From NCBI GenBank assembly GCA_015069695.1, contig JADCRZ010000003.1, positions 264,037 to 328,036 on the forward strand: a stretch of 64,000 nucleotides of DNA, given 5' to 3'. This document shows, in pieces, positions 8,710-17,362 of the stretch (the first letter of the stretch is position 1; each line of letters begins with the position of its first letter). The position numbers and the translations under genes are program-made. Source of the DNA: Williamsia sp. (GTDB lineage Bacteria; Bacteroidota; Bacteroidia; Chitinophagales; Chitinophagaceae). Below the pieces are notes generated by a model. That model was not told where the DNA came from. It worked only from the letters and a program-made list of their open reading frames with translations, and did not search any database.

Positions 8710-8864
8710 TCCTGCCTTACAGCAGCGCAGGGAAGCAAACATTTGCAGACAAGCAGCAACAGGATTTTAATAAAACGGCGTCATATAGTGCGCGCTGTAA
8801 TATTTTAGAAGTGGCAGAGAGCGGTGGTACCATCCTGCAGAACAAACTTGCTTGAAATACAATT

Positions 8865-11800
8865 ATGAATATTTCAGAACTTAGTCTAAGAAGGCCTGTA
8901 CTTGCTATAGTCCTTAACATCGTCATTATTTTATTCGGAGTTATCGGGTTCAAGTTTCTGGGCGTACGCGACTATCCTGCTATCGACCCGCCCAACATCA
9001 ATGTACGCACCAGCTATGCAGGGGCCAATGCCGAGATCATCGAATCGCAGATCACCGAACCGCTTGAAAAAACCATCAATGGTATCGCGGGTATCAAAAA
9101 CATCACTTCCTCCAGCAGCCAGGGTTCCAGCAATATAAACGTGGAATTTGAACTGAGCGTTGACCTGGAAGCCGCCGCCAATGACGTGCGCGACAAAGTA
9201 TCACAGGCCAGCCGCTCCCTGCCACCCGACCTCGATGCTCCTCCGGTTGTATCGAAAGCAGATGCGAGTTCGGACCCTATTATATCCATGACCGTTCAAA
9301 GCAATACGCGCAACCAGCTACAGGTAACAGAATATGCGAACAATGTGCTGGTTGAACGCCTGCAAACGATTCCGGGTGTGAGCAGCATCCAGATATGGGG
9401 AGAGAAACGCTATGCCATGCGCATCTTGTTTGATCCGATCAAGCTTACTTCTTATGGACTCACTCCTTCCGATGTAAGGACAGCCCTGCAACGGGAAAAC
9501 GTGGAGCTGCCTTCCGGTAAAATAACCGGTGATGCCACCGAACTTACCGTGCGCACTTTCGGAAAGCTCAACACAGAACAGGAGTTCAACAATGTGATCA
9601 TCCGCAATGTAAACGGGTCGGATGTGTTGCTGAAAGATGTGGGCGAAGCTGTGCTGGGACCGGAAAATGAAGAATCTATCCTGAAGGAGAGCCAGATCCC
9701 TATGATCGCGCTGGCCATTATTCCGCAACCGGGTTCAAACTATGTGGCCATCTCCAATGAATTTTACAGAAGGTTGGAACAGATCAAGGACGAAGTTCCC
9801 AAAGACATCAAGCTGGACATTGCGCTGGATCAGACCAAATTTATCAAAAGCTCTATCTCTGAAGTAGAAGAAACCCTGATCATTGCCTTTGTGCTGGTGG
9901 TGATCATTATCTACTTGTTCTTCCGTGATACCCTGATTGCCATCCGCCCGCTGATCGATATACCAGTGTCCCTGATCGGTGCTTTCTTTATTATGTACCT
10001 GAGCGGCTTTACCATCAATGTGCTCACCCTGCTGGCCATTGTACTGGCTACCGGTCTGGTGGTGGATGATGGTATCGTGGTAACAGAGAACATCTATAAA
10101 AAGATGGAAAAGGGAATGGACAAATGGCAGGCCGCCAAAGAAGGGTCCAAAGAAATTTATTTCGCGGTTATCTCTACTTCGATCACACTCGCCGTTGTAT
10201 TTCTGCCCATTATCTTTTTACAGGGCTTTGTGGGCCGATTGTTCCGCGAGTTTGGTATTGTAGTGGCCGGTGCGGTTTTGATCTCTGCCTTTGTTTCGCT
10301 TACCCTCACCCCTGTATTAAATGTCAAGCTGACAAGAAAAGTGCACAAGAACTCCCGCTTTTATGACTGGTCGGAACCGTTTTTCCAGGGCATGGAAAAC
10401 GGCTACAGAAGGATCCTGGAAAGATTTATGAAAGTGCGCTGGATCGGTTTTGTGGTCATTGCCATTTGTGGTGCCGTGATTGTGCTGATCGGCATGAACC
10501 TGCAATCTGAACTTGCGCCGATGGAAGACCGGAGCCAGTTCCGTCTGCAGGTCACAGCCCCGGAAGGCACTTCTTTCGATTACATGGATAAATACATCGA
10601 CCGGCTGACCAATTTTGTGCTGGACTCGGTACCGGAAAAAAGGATTGCCATCAGCATGACAGCGCCCGGCTTTAGCAGCGGCTCTGCCAATACAGGGAAT
10701 GTGCGGGTGACCCTCGTAGACCCTGATCAACGCGACCGGTCGCAACAAAAGATCGTGGACATGGTGAGCCGCAACATCAACAAATTCACCGTAGGCAGGG
10801 CATTTCCCATACAGGAGCAAACCATCTCCGTAAACAGACGGGGTGGGTTGCCCGTGCAGTTTGTGATCCAGAACAATGATTTCGAAAAGATCAGGCAGGT
10901 ACTGCCGAAGTTCCTGGACACTGCCAGCAACGACCCTGTTTTTCAGGGTGTGGATGTGGATCTGAAGTTTAATAAACCCGAACTGCGCGTCAACATTGAC
11001 AGGCTCAAGGCCAGTCAGTTGGGTATCAGCGTAGATGATATTTCTGAAACCCTGCAGCTGGCGCTCAGCAACCTGCGGCTGGGTTATTTCACCAAACAGG
11101 GAAAGCAGTACCAAGTAATGGGACAGGTAGCCCGCGGCGACCGCGATGACCCGACCGATCTGAAAAATATTTATGTAAGAAATGCGGACGGTGTTTCTAT
11201 TTCGCTCGACAACCTGGTGACATTTACGGAAGCAACCACCCCTCCTACCATCTACCATTTTAACCGGTATAAATCTGCCACAATCTCTGCCGGACTCGCA
11301 CCCGGAAAAACGATTGGCGATGGTGTGAAGGAAATGCAGAAGATTGCAGCCAATATGCTTGACCCGACCTTCAGCGTATCGCTTGCGGGTTCGTCACGTG
11401 ACTTTGCAGAAAGCTCCAGCAATACCAGCTTTGCCCTGATACTAGCCCTGGCATTGATCTTCCTGATCCTGGCTGCCCAATTCGAAAGCTTTATAGATCC
11501 CCTTATTATCATGCTCACCGTTCCGCTTGCCATTGCAGGTGCCTTGTTGAGCCTCTGGCTGTTCGGACAAACCCTGAATATTTTCTCCGAAATCGGAATG
11601 ATTATGCTGATCGGATTGGTAACGAAGAATGGTATCCTGATCGTGGAATTTGCCAACCAGCAGCGGCTGGAGGGCATGAACAAAATGGAAGCGGCCATTC
11701 ATGCAGCACAGATGCGGTTGCGCCCGATCCTGATGACCAGCCTGGCCATGGCCCTGGGCGCCCTTCCGCTGGCGCTCTCGCTGGGTGCGGCTTCTACCAG

Positions 11801-11951
11801 CCGGATCCCGTTGGGTATCGTGATCGTAGGGGGTATTATGTTCTCGCTGATCCTGACCTTATTTGTGATTCCTGCCATGTATTCTTTCTTTTCAACGAGC
11901 AAAAAGAAAAGCGAGCTGGATGAAACCGTTACTGTTAAAGTAGAAGCGTAA
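8865..11951 (+). CDS. RND efflux pump, inner-membrane permease (HAE-1-like)
   Basis: A 1028-residue proton-driven transporter of the AcrB/MexB superfamily. It begins with the usual cytoplasmic MNISELSLRRPVLA, followed by the first membrane helix, two large periplasmic loops, and helices 2-6 and 8-12. The proton-relay Asp pair is present in TM4 (VVDDG, D401-D402), which fits the HAE-1 drug/hydrophobe group rather than metal exporters. Porter-domain sequences such as DVRDKVSQASRSLPPDL are typical. The gap of 155 bp after the adaptor is larger than the 11 bp before tolC. The substrate cannot be read from sequence. Confidence 0.95.
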   Translation: MNISELSLRRPVLAIVLNIVIILFGVIGFKFLGVRDYPAIDPPNINVRTSYAGANAEIIESQITEPLEKTINGIAGIKNITSSSSQGSSNINVEFELSVDLEAAANDVRDKVSQASRSLPPDLDAPPVVSKADASSDPIISMTVQSNTRNQLQVTEYANNVLVERLQTIPGVSSIQIWGEKRYAMRILFDPIKLTSYGLTPSDVRTALQRENVELPSGKITGDATELTVRTFGKLNTEQEFNNVIIRNVNGSDVLLKDVGEAVLGPENEESILKESQIPMIALAIIPQPGSNYVAISNEFYRRLEQIKDEVPKDIKLDIALDQTKFIKSSISEVEETLIIAFVLVVIIIYLFFRDTLIAIRPLIDIPVSLIGAFFIMYLSGFTINVLTLLAIVLATGLVVDDGIVVTENIYKKMEKGMDKWQAAKEGSKEIYFAVISTSITLAVVFLPIIFLQGFVGRLFREFGIVVAGAVLISAFVSLTLTPVLNVKLTRKVHKNSRFYDWSEPFFQGMENGYRRILERFMKVRWIGFVVIAICGAVIVLIGMNLQSELAPMEDRSQFRLQVTAPEGTSFDYMDKYIDRLTNFVLDSVPEKRIAISMTAPGFSSGSANTGNVRVTLVDPDQRDRSQQKIVDMVSRNINKFTVGRAFPIQEQTISVNRRGGLPVQFVIQNNDFEKIRQVLPKFLDTASNDPVFQGVDVDLKFNKPELRVNIDRLKASQLGISVDDISETLQLALSNLRLGYFTKQGKQYQVMGQVARGDRDDPTDLKNIYVRNADGVSISLDNLVTFTEATTPPTIYHFNRYKSATISAGLAPGKTIGDGVKEMQKIAANMLDPTFSVSLAGSSRDFAESSSNTSFALILALALIFLILAAQFESFIDPLIIMLTVPLAIAGALLSLWLFGQTLNIFSEIGMIMLIGLVTKNGILIVEFANQQRLEGMNKMEAAIHAAQMRLRPILMTSLAMALGALPLALSLGAASTSRIPLGIVIVGGIMFSLILTLFVIPAMYSFFSTSKKKSELDETVTVKVEA

Positions 11952-11962
11952 AACCTAATTTC

Positions 11963-13273
11963 ATGAGATTGTTGTGTTTATTGTTTTTTTCCCTTTTTCT
12001 ACAAACCGGATTTTCACAGGAGGTGCTCTCAATTGACGATGCGGTTTCACAGGCCCTGAAATACAATTACGACATTGAAATAGCCCGGACAGATTCTTCT
12101 GCGTATGCCATCGACAATGAATATGCATACGCGGGTTTTCTACCCACAATGGATGGCAGCTTCACGCGCTTGTGGAACACGAACAACCAACGCCAGCTTC
12201 TCGCTGATGGCACCAAAAGAGGTGGTAACGGCATTCGCTCCAAGAACTTTGCCCTGAACGTTAGCCTGAACTGGACCCTTTTTGACGGACTTAGGATGTT
12301 TGCCACCAAAGAAAAACTGGCCGAGTTTGTCAGGCTGGGCGAGTATACGGTAAAAGAACAGGTGGTGAACTCAGTGGCCGCCGTGATCAATAATTACTAC
12401 AATATCGTAAGGCAAAAGCAACAGCTCAAAGCCATTGAAGAACAGATTTCTATCAATGACGAACGGGTACAGCTGGCCAACAAAAAATTCTCTGTTGGAC
12501 TGGGAGCAAAGCCGGAACTGCTGCAGGCAAAGGTAGATTACAATGCACAGAAAGCTGCACAGTACACCCAGCAAACCCTGATCGCACAGTTGCGTGAACA
12601 GCTGAACCAGCTGATTGGATTCCCGACTGCCAAGTATTATGAAGTGTCTGATAGCATTCCTATCAACACCGCCCTTCAATACGGCAATATCCGCAGTGAC
12701 CTGGAAAAGTTTAATCCCACCCTGCAGATAGCCAGAAAAAACATCGACATTTCCAAGTTGACAGTGCGGGAAACCTGGGCCAATTTGTTTCCTACAGCTG
12801 CCTTTACAACTGCTTACAATTTTACCCGCGTCGACAACACCCAGGTTTTAAATCCTTTTTCGCTGCTGGTTAACCAGAACAGGGGATTTAACTACGGTGT
12901 CGTGATAAACGTTCCCATCTTCAGCGGTTTCGAAACCCGGCGGCAGATCAGGCAGGCCAAGCTGGACGTGCATCTGCAGGAGATCAATCTGTCGAACCAG
13001 TTTTCCCTGCTTGATGTGACCGTAAACAATGCATTTAAAAATTATGAGCTGTACAAAAAGCTGCTGAACCTGGAAGAAGACAATATCCTGCTCGCAAAGG
13101 AAAATGTCAATATTGCCCTCCAGCGCTTCAAGCTGGGTGCCTCTACCTACATCGAGTTGCATGAGGCACAGATCAGCCTGGGCGAGGCTTACGACCGGTT
13201 GATTGCTGCCCGCTACAATACCAAGGTAGCAGAAACAGAATTGTTGCGGCTGCAGGGAAAAATTGTAAAGTAG
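11963..13273 (+). CDS. TolC-family outer-membrane efflux channel
   Basis: A 436-residue outer-membrane factor. Residues 1-19 are a signal peptide ending FSQ. The mature part shows the two-fold repeated alpha-barrel/beta-barrel arrangement of the family: long amphipathic helices rich in Ala, Gln and Lys (for example AVSQALKYNYDIEIA and the AKENVNIALQRFKLGASTYIELHEAQ segment, a family hallmark). It begins 11 bp after the pump stop, so it is almost certainly co-transcribed with the adaptor and pump and completes a tripartite export system. Confidence 0.93.
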   Translation: MRLLCLLFFSLFLQTGFSQEVLSIDDAVSQALKYNYDIEIARTDSSAYAIDNEYAYAGFLPTMDGSFTRLWNTNNQRQLLADGTKRGGNGIRSKNFALNVSLNWTLFDGLRMFATKEKLAEFVRLGEYTVKEQVVNSVAAVINNYYNIVRQKQQLKAIEEQISINDERVQLANKKFSVGLGAKPELLQAKVDYNAQKAAQYTQQTLIAQLREQLNQLIGFPTAKYYEVSDSIPINTALQYGNIRSDLEKFNPTLQIARKNIDISKLTVRETWANLFPTAAFTTAYNFTRVDNTQVLNPFSLLVNQNRGFNYGVVINVPIFSGFETRRQIRQAKLDVHLQEINLSNQFSLLDVTVNNAFKNYELYKKLLNLEEDNILLAKENVNIALQRFKLGASTYIELHEAQISLGEAYDRLIAARYNTKVAETELLRLQGKIVK

Positions 13274-13309
13274 CAGGCTTTTTCTATTCAGTTCCATGGA
13301 CTCCCCTGC

Positions 13310-13332
13310 TTGTGTAAATAGCTTTATCTTCA
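13310..13332 (+). promoter_or_regulatory. promoter-like element upstream of purE
   Basis: TTG at 13310-13312, 12 bp, TATCTTCA at 13325-13332, then 19 bp to the purE ATG. This repeats the geometry seen before purK exactly, while the intervening bases differ. Confidence 0.35.
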
Positions 13333-13351
13333 GCCTTCTAATATCATCTTC

Positions 13352-13867
13352 ATGAACCCGCTTGTTGGCATCATCATGGGCAGCGACAGTGATCTTCCTG
13401 TTATGAAAGAAGCAGCAGACATGCTGCAAGGATTGGGCATTGCCTTCGAAGTGACTGTTGTGTCGGCTCATCGCACGCCGTTGCGGATGGTAGCGTATGC
13501 GCAGAAAGCCAGGAGCCGCGGACTTAAGGTCATCATCGCCGGTGCCGGAGGGGCTGCCCACCTGCCAGGCATGGTAGCTTCGCTTACCTCACTGCCGGTG
13601 ATCGGCGTACCGGTCAAATCATCCAATTCGATTGACGGGTGGGATTCCCTCTTGTCTATTCTGCAGATGCCCAAAGGCATTCCGGTGGCTACAGTCGCGC
13701 TCAACGGGGCTGCCAATGCAGGTTTGCTGGCTGCCAGCATCATTGGCGCTTTTGACAAAGCGGTTGGTGAGAAGCTGGATGGATACAAAATGGACCTTGA
13801 AACACAGGTTTCTGAAAAAGTGGAAAAGCTGAAAAGGGCCGGGTGGATGAATGGATTTGACCAGTAA
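13352..13867 (+). CDS. purE: N5-carboxyaminoimidazole ribonucleotide mutase
   Basis: A 171-residue class I PurE that moves the carboxylate of N5-CAIR to C4, giving CAIR. Diagnostic segments are [12 protein letters not shown] near the N-terminus, VVSAHRTP, and [16 protein letters not shown], which contain the active-site serine, aspartate and histidines. It works directly after PurK, encoded about 5.9 kb upstream. The stop (13865-13867) abuts the stop of convergent bshC with no base between them. A promoter-like element precedes it, so it need not depend on transcription through the efflux genes. Confidence 0.96.
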   Translation: MNPLVGIIMGSDSDLPVMKEAADMLQGLGIAFEVTVVSAHRTPLRMVAYAQKARSRGLKVIIAGAGGAAHLPGMVASLTSLPVIGVPVKSSNSIDGWDSLLSILQMPKGIPVATVALNGAANAGLLAASIIGAFDKAVGEKLDGYKMDLETQVSEKVEKLKRAGWMNGFDQ

Positions 13868-15463
13868 TCAATCTTCTTCTACTACCGTAAATACCTGTTC
13901 AAGGAGGGGGGTGTGTTCATAGATCATGCTGATAAAATCATCTCCCCACCGGGCAAAATAAGGGGAAAAATTGTCTATCCGCTCCTGCAAGCCATTGCGC
14001 GGAAAAAGGGCGCGTTTCAAGCTTTGTACCTGGTTTTGCTGATCACTGAATTTTCTTTTTTCTGCCTGTAGCATTTTCTTCTCCAGCCGGTACAACCGTT
14101 CTTCCGCACGCACCTGCAGGGTTGTTACATGCTTGCTTAAGGTACTGTCTATTTTACCGGCTATCCCCTGTATGCGTGCATACAAATGCTCCAATTCTCC
14201 TATTTCTCCTTCCAGCTGAAGCTGTACCTGTGAATCTCTTTTTACAATTTCGTTGGTGATCAGCCGCTCTTCTTTGAACAAAAGCGAACTGTCGATGCCC
14301 AGCTTTTTGGCCCGTTCTTTCCATTTCTTTTCTATGAATAAAAATGAATTGCGCAGCACAAGCACCGGGAAGGGCACCTGGTAATGATGAAACAATTCTT
14401 TCAGCTCAAGCCAGTAAGCTGTTTCTCCGCCCCCGCCTATAAAAGCAATATTGGGTAAAATGGTTTCCTGAAACAATCCCCGCAAGATTACATTCGGACT
14501 AAACCGGTCCGGATGGTTTTGCAGTTCTTCGAGCAAGGCTTGTTCGGTAAAATGGATCCCTGTTCCGACCACCCTGTATTCTTCTCCCAGCTTTACGATC
14601 CGCTCACGCAGGCCATCTTTCAGATAAAAAAGATTGATCTCCCGCGGAGTGGCCTGCACTTTATAATGGGCTGACAGTTGTTCAATGGTTTTTTCAACAA
14701 TGAAAGAAGGCGTTTGCGACAAGAGATCATCTTTGAAAACAGGATGCATGGCAGCTTTCAGCTTGGGATGATCGGGGATCAGCACCAACAAACCATAGCG
14801 TTCAAACAGGCGGTTGATCAACCTGAATGTAGCTGCCTGAACAGTAGAGGATGCACTGTAACATTCCCTCAATAAAGCGATCAGTTCAGGACCATGAGGT
14901 TGTACTGCCAACTCCCCTTCCAGCCGGTCGATGATCTTGTCGAGGCCTTTGTTGTTCATGCGGCCTACAGCACCTTGTTGTGTGGTGGTCCACTTGACCT
15001 CTTCTCCACCCAGATAAATTTTTCCCAGCTCATCCAGGTCGGCATCCTCACTGCCCATGTAGAACACTGGAACAAAATTGCTATCAGGCAGCTCCCTGTT
15101 CAGTATATCAGCCAGCTTGATAACATGGACGATTTTGTAGATAAAATAAAGATGCCCGGTAAAAATATGCGGCTGGTGAGCAGTGACCAGGGTAAAGGTG
15201 TTTTCGTTCAGCAACTTGTTGATATTGTCCTGCACCCTCTCTCCTGCCGGTACGGAAGCATATTGTTCATGCAGGACTTGCACGAGCATAGCCCGGTCTG
15301 TATGGAATGCTTGCCGCTGCCTGATGCTTTCCCTGATCCCTTCCCAGGAAACCGGGTGTTCGTAAAAGGGTTGCAGGGCGGGCGCCTGTTCTATGTAGTC
15401 GTTGATGATGCTGGTAAAATATCCTGTCTGCCGGTAAGGTATTGAAATCGCTGTACAGTCCAT
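13868..15463 (-). CDS. bshC: bacillithiol biosynthesis cysteine ligase
   Basis: A 531-residue BshC protein, which adds cysteine to glucosaminyl-malate in the last step of bacillithiol synthesis. The length and the order of segments fit the family: an N-terminal Rossmann-like part with LVTAHQPHIFTGHLYFIYKI and VPVFYMGSEDADLDELG, a central GGGGETAYWLELKELFHHY, and a C-terminal coiled coil of charged residues at about 420-490. The bshA and bshB genes are not in the window. The DinB/YfiT-like gene at 1982 may use the same thiol. The gene converges tail to tail on purE with zero spacing. Confidence 0.93.
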   Translation of the reverse strand: MDCTAISIPYRQTGYFTSIINDYIEQAPALQPFYEHPVSWEGIRESIRQRQAFHTDRAMLVQVLHEQYASVPAGERVQDNINKLLNENTFTLVTAHQPHIFTGHLYFIYKIVHVIKLADILNRELPDSNFVPVFYMGSEDADLDELGKIYLGGEEVKWTTTQQGAVGRMNNKGLDKIIDRLEGELAVQPHGPELIALLRECYSASSTVQAATFRLINRLFERYGLLVLIPDHPKLKAAMHPVFKDDLLSQTPSFIVEKTIEQLSAHYKVQATPREINLFYLKDGLRERIVKLGEEYRVVGTGIHFTEQALLEELQNHPDRFSPNVILRGLFQETILPNIAFIGGGGETAYWLELKELFHHYQVPFPVLVLRNSFLFIEKKWKERAKKLGIDSSLLFKEERLITNEIVKRDSQVQLQLEGEIGELEHLYARIQGIAGKIDSTLSKHVTTLQVRAEERLYRLEKKMLQAEKRKFSDQQNQVQSLKRALFPRNGLQERIDNFSPYFARWGDDFISMIYEHTPLLEQVFTVVEED

Positions 15464-15549
15464 AATGTGCTGTAAATGTAAGATTGTTCTGGATACGCGA
15501 AGTTAAAAGCTGGTGCCTGAGCGGCCCCCTTTATAGCCCCTGTTCAGGA

Positions 15550-16383
15550 TTACTGTACCTTGTATGCTGTTATAGAATTTCTATAAAAAGTAGGGATGTA
15601 TAAGACAGCCTTTGCGGGATCGTACTGGATATCGGCTGTATTGATTTTTTGTTCGCGGGTATCAAGCAGCTTTTGTTTGTTGCCGTCTTTGTGTACATAA
15701 TAAACAGATCCGCCCCAGCACGAAACAATAAACTCACCTGCTTTCACCGGCACAATACCATCCGTGTCTGGTTCCATCCCCTCCACAATTTTTACCAGGT
15801 TCTTGTTCTTGTCAACCAGGTATAAGGTTCCACTGTCGAGAAGATAAAAATCATTGCCATTTGCAAGCAATCCGTTGGGGTTTTTCAGCTTATCCAGGTA
15901 CAGCTCTACCTTTTCTCCCTGCATCCTGAACACTTTACCCGCCCGTGAATCTGAAACGTAGACCACACCTGATTTATCGACAGTGACATCGTTTAAAAAT
16001 ACGGCGTCTTGTACCGGGATCCTTTTTGTAAGTGTTCCCTTTTTCGTATCAATGATCGCAATCGCATCCAGGTCGGCCACATACAGGTTATTGCCCCGGA
16101 TGCCCATGCCTTTTGGTGCATGCAAACCGCTTACCCAATCCACTGCAATGATCTTTCCATCAGCTGATACTTTGCCGATAGATCCTTTTCCATCTTTTTC
16201 ATCGGCCTTTCCATCAATATTTGACACATACAATACGTTGCTTTGCGGATCGATCAGTACAGATTCGGGCACTTTGAGGGCACTGTCGGTTGACCAAAGT
16301 TTTGTGAGCCGGTGTTGCTGTGCATGCGCGGCATAGAGCATGCAAACTGAAAAAATGGCAAGGGATACAAGCTTTCTAGTCAT
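15550..16383 (-). CDS. secreted SMP-30/gluconolactonase-like beta-propeller protein
   Basis: A 277-residue protein with a signal peptide at 1-22 ending AHA-QQ. The mature part is a six-bladed propeller of the SMP-30/gluconolactonase/NHL type, seen as repeated strands such as LYVSNIDGKADEKDGKG, GIRGNNLYVADLDAIAI, VYVSDSRAGKVFRM and NGLLANGNDFYLLDSG. Members include lactonases and carbohydrate- or quinone-binding proteins; catalytic residues cannot be assigned confidently, so no activity is given. The ATG at 16383 yields the signal peptide; upstream in-frame codons do not. The methyltransferase gene ends 47 bp upstream on the same strand. Confidence 0.75.
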   Translation of the reverse strand: MTRKLVSLAIFSVCMLYAAHAQQHRLTKLWSTDSALKVPESVLIDPQSNVLYVSNIDGKADEKDGKGSIGKVSADGKIIAVDWVSGLHAPKGMGIRGNNLYVADLDAIAIIDTKKGTLTKRIPVQDAVFLNDVTVDKSGVVYVSDSRAGKVFRMQGEKVELYLDKLKNPNGLLANGNDFYLLDSGTLYLVDKNKNLVKIVEGMEPDTDGIVPVKAGEFIVSCWGGSVYYVHKDGNKQKLLDTREQKINTADIQYDPAKAVLYIPTFYRNSITAYKVQ

Positions 16384-16430
16384 AATAGATCGTTTGGTAG
16401 GATTGAGATAATAAAGATAAACCCTGCTGT

Positions 16431-17198
16431 TTAATTGCCAATTCCCATTGGTTGAGTGGCACCGCAAAGCTGTGATAAAAAGATACCGGTAGCAACAGCT
16501 GCATTCAGGGATTCGGCCTGGCCGATACGCGGTATGGTCAGCTGCTGTTTAGCCAGTACAAGCAAGTTTGGCCGGATCCCCTTCGATTCGTTGCCTACAA
16601 CCAAAAAGCCGGGATCTGATTTCTCTCCTTGTATGAGGGGTTTGCCTTGCAGTGTGCTGGCGTATACAGGTTTGTCTGCATGCTGTTCGAGAAAAGAATG
16701 GAGGTCTTTATACAACACCTGAACCCTGGCAATGCTCCCCATCGTAGATTGCACCACTTTTGGATTGAATACATCGGCGCTGTCCGGGCTTGCCACGACT
16801 GTATCAATGCCAAACCAGTCGGCTGTCCGCATTATCGTTCCCAGGTTACCCGGGTCTTGGATGCCATCCAGCACCAGCGTCCATTTGCCGCTGAACTGAA
16901 CAGGCTCAGAAAACCGGGGCTGGCGGAATATACCCAGCACGCCATGGGGCGTGGGTTGAACTGAAATCTTTTCCAGTTCCTGCAAAGAAATTTCTACCTG
17001 TTTGTCTGGAGATAGCTTATTGGGCTGCGCTTCTTGCCACCAGCTTTCTGTCCCATACAAAGCAACGGGTTCGATGTGCGGGCTGGAAAGCAGCTCCGCT
17101 ACAATCTTTGGCCCCTCGGCAATAAAAAGCCCTTCTGAGGTCCTGAATTTTTTCTGGCTTAAACTTTGAATATATTTGACCTGCTGTTTGGATAACAT
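16431..17198 (-). CDS. TrmH-family (SpoU) RNA 2'-O-methyltransferase
   Basis: A 255-residue SPOUT methyltransferase that uses S-adenosylmethionine, probably on rRNA. An N-terminal substrate-binding domain (about 1-95, with KYIQSLSQKKFR and LFIAEGPKIV) precedes the knotted catalytic domain. The three SpoU motifs are present: GNLGTIMRTADWFGI, LVVGNESKGI and IGQAESLNAAVATGI. It resembles the TrmH/RlmB-like rRNA methyltransferase group, but the target base cannot be named. The ATG at 17198 gives the standard N-terminus. It diverges from tamL with 164 bp between starts. Confidence 0.9.
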   Translation of the reverse strand: MLSKQQVKYIQSLSQKKFRTSEGLFIAEGPKIVAELLSSPHIEPVALYGTESWWQEAQPNKLSPDKQVEISLQELEKISVQPTPHGVLGIFRQPRFSEPVQFSGKWTLVLDGIQDPGNLGTIMRTADWFGIDTVVASPDSADVFNPKVVQSTMGSIARVQVLYKDLHSFLEQHADKPVYASTLQGKPLIQGEKSDPGFLVVGNESKGIRPNLLVLAKQQLTIPRIGQAESLNAAVATGIFLSQLCGATQPMGIGN

Positions 17199-17362
17199 GC
17201 TAATGGCGTTAAAACCTGTTGTAATTGATCCCCATGAACCATTGTACAAGCCGGGTGCTTCCTGAAAAAAAAGACATAAATGTAAATTACCTGCCAACAA
17301 TTCCCCCATTTTTCTGTCTGGTTTATATTCAGCAACCGCAATAAGTCCTCTCAAATTCCGCT

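Noticed and set aside
10317..11258. A 313-codon minus-strand frame inside the RND pump gene
   Set aside because: The plus-strand RND protein is full-length and unambiguous; the opposite frame is a by-product of its codon use.
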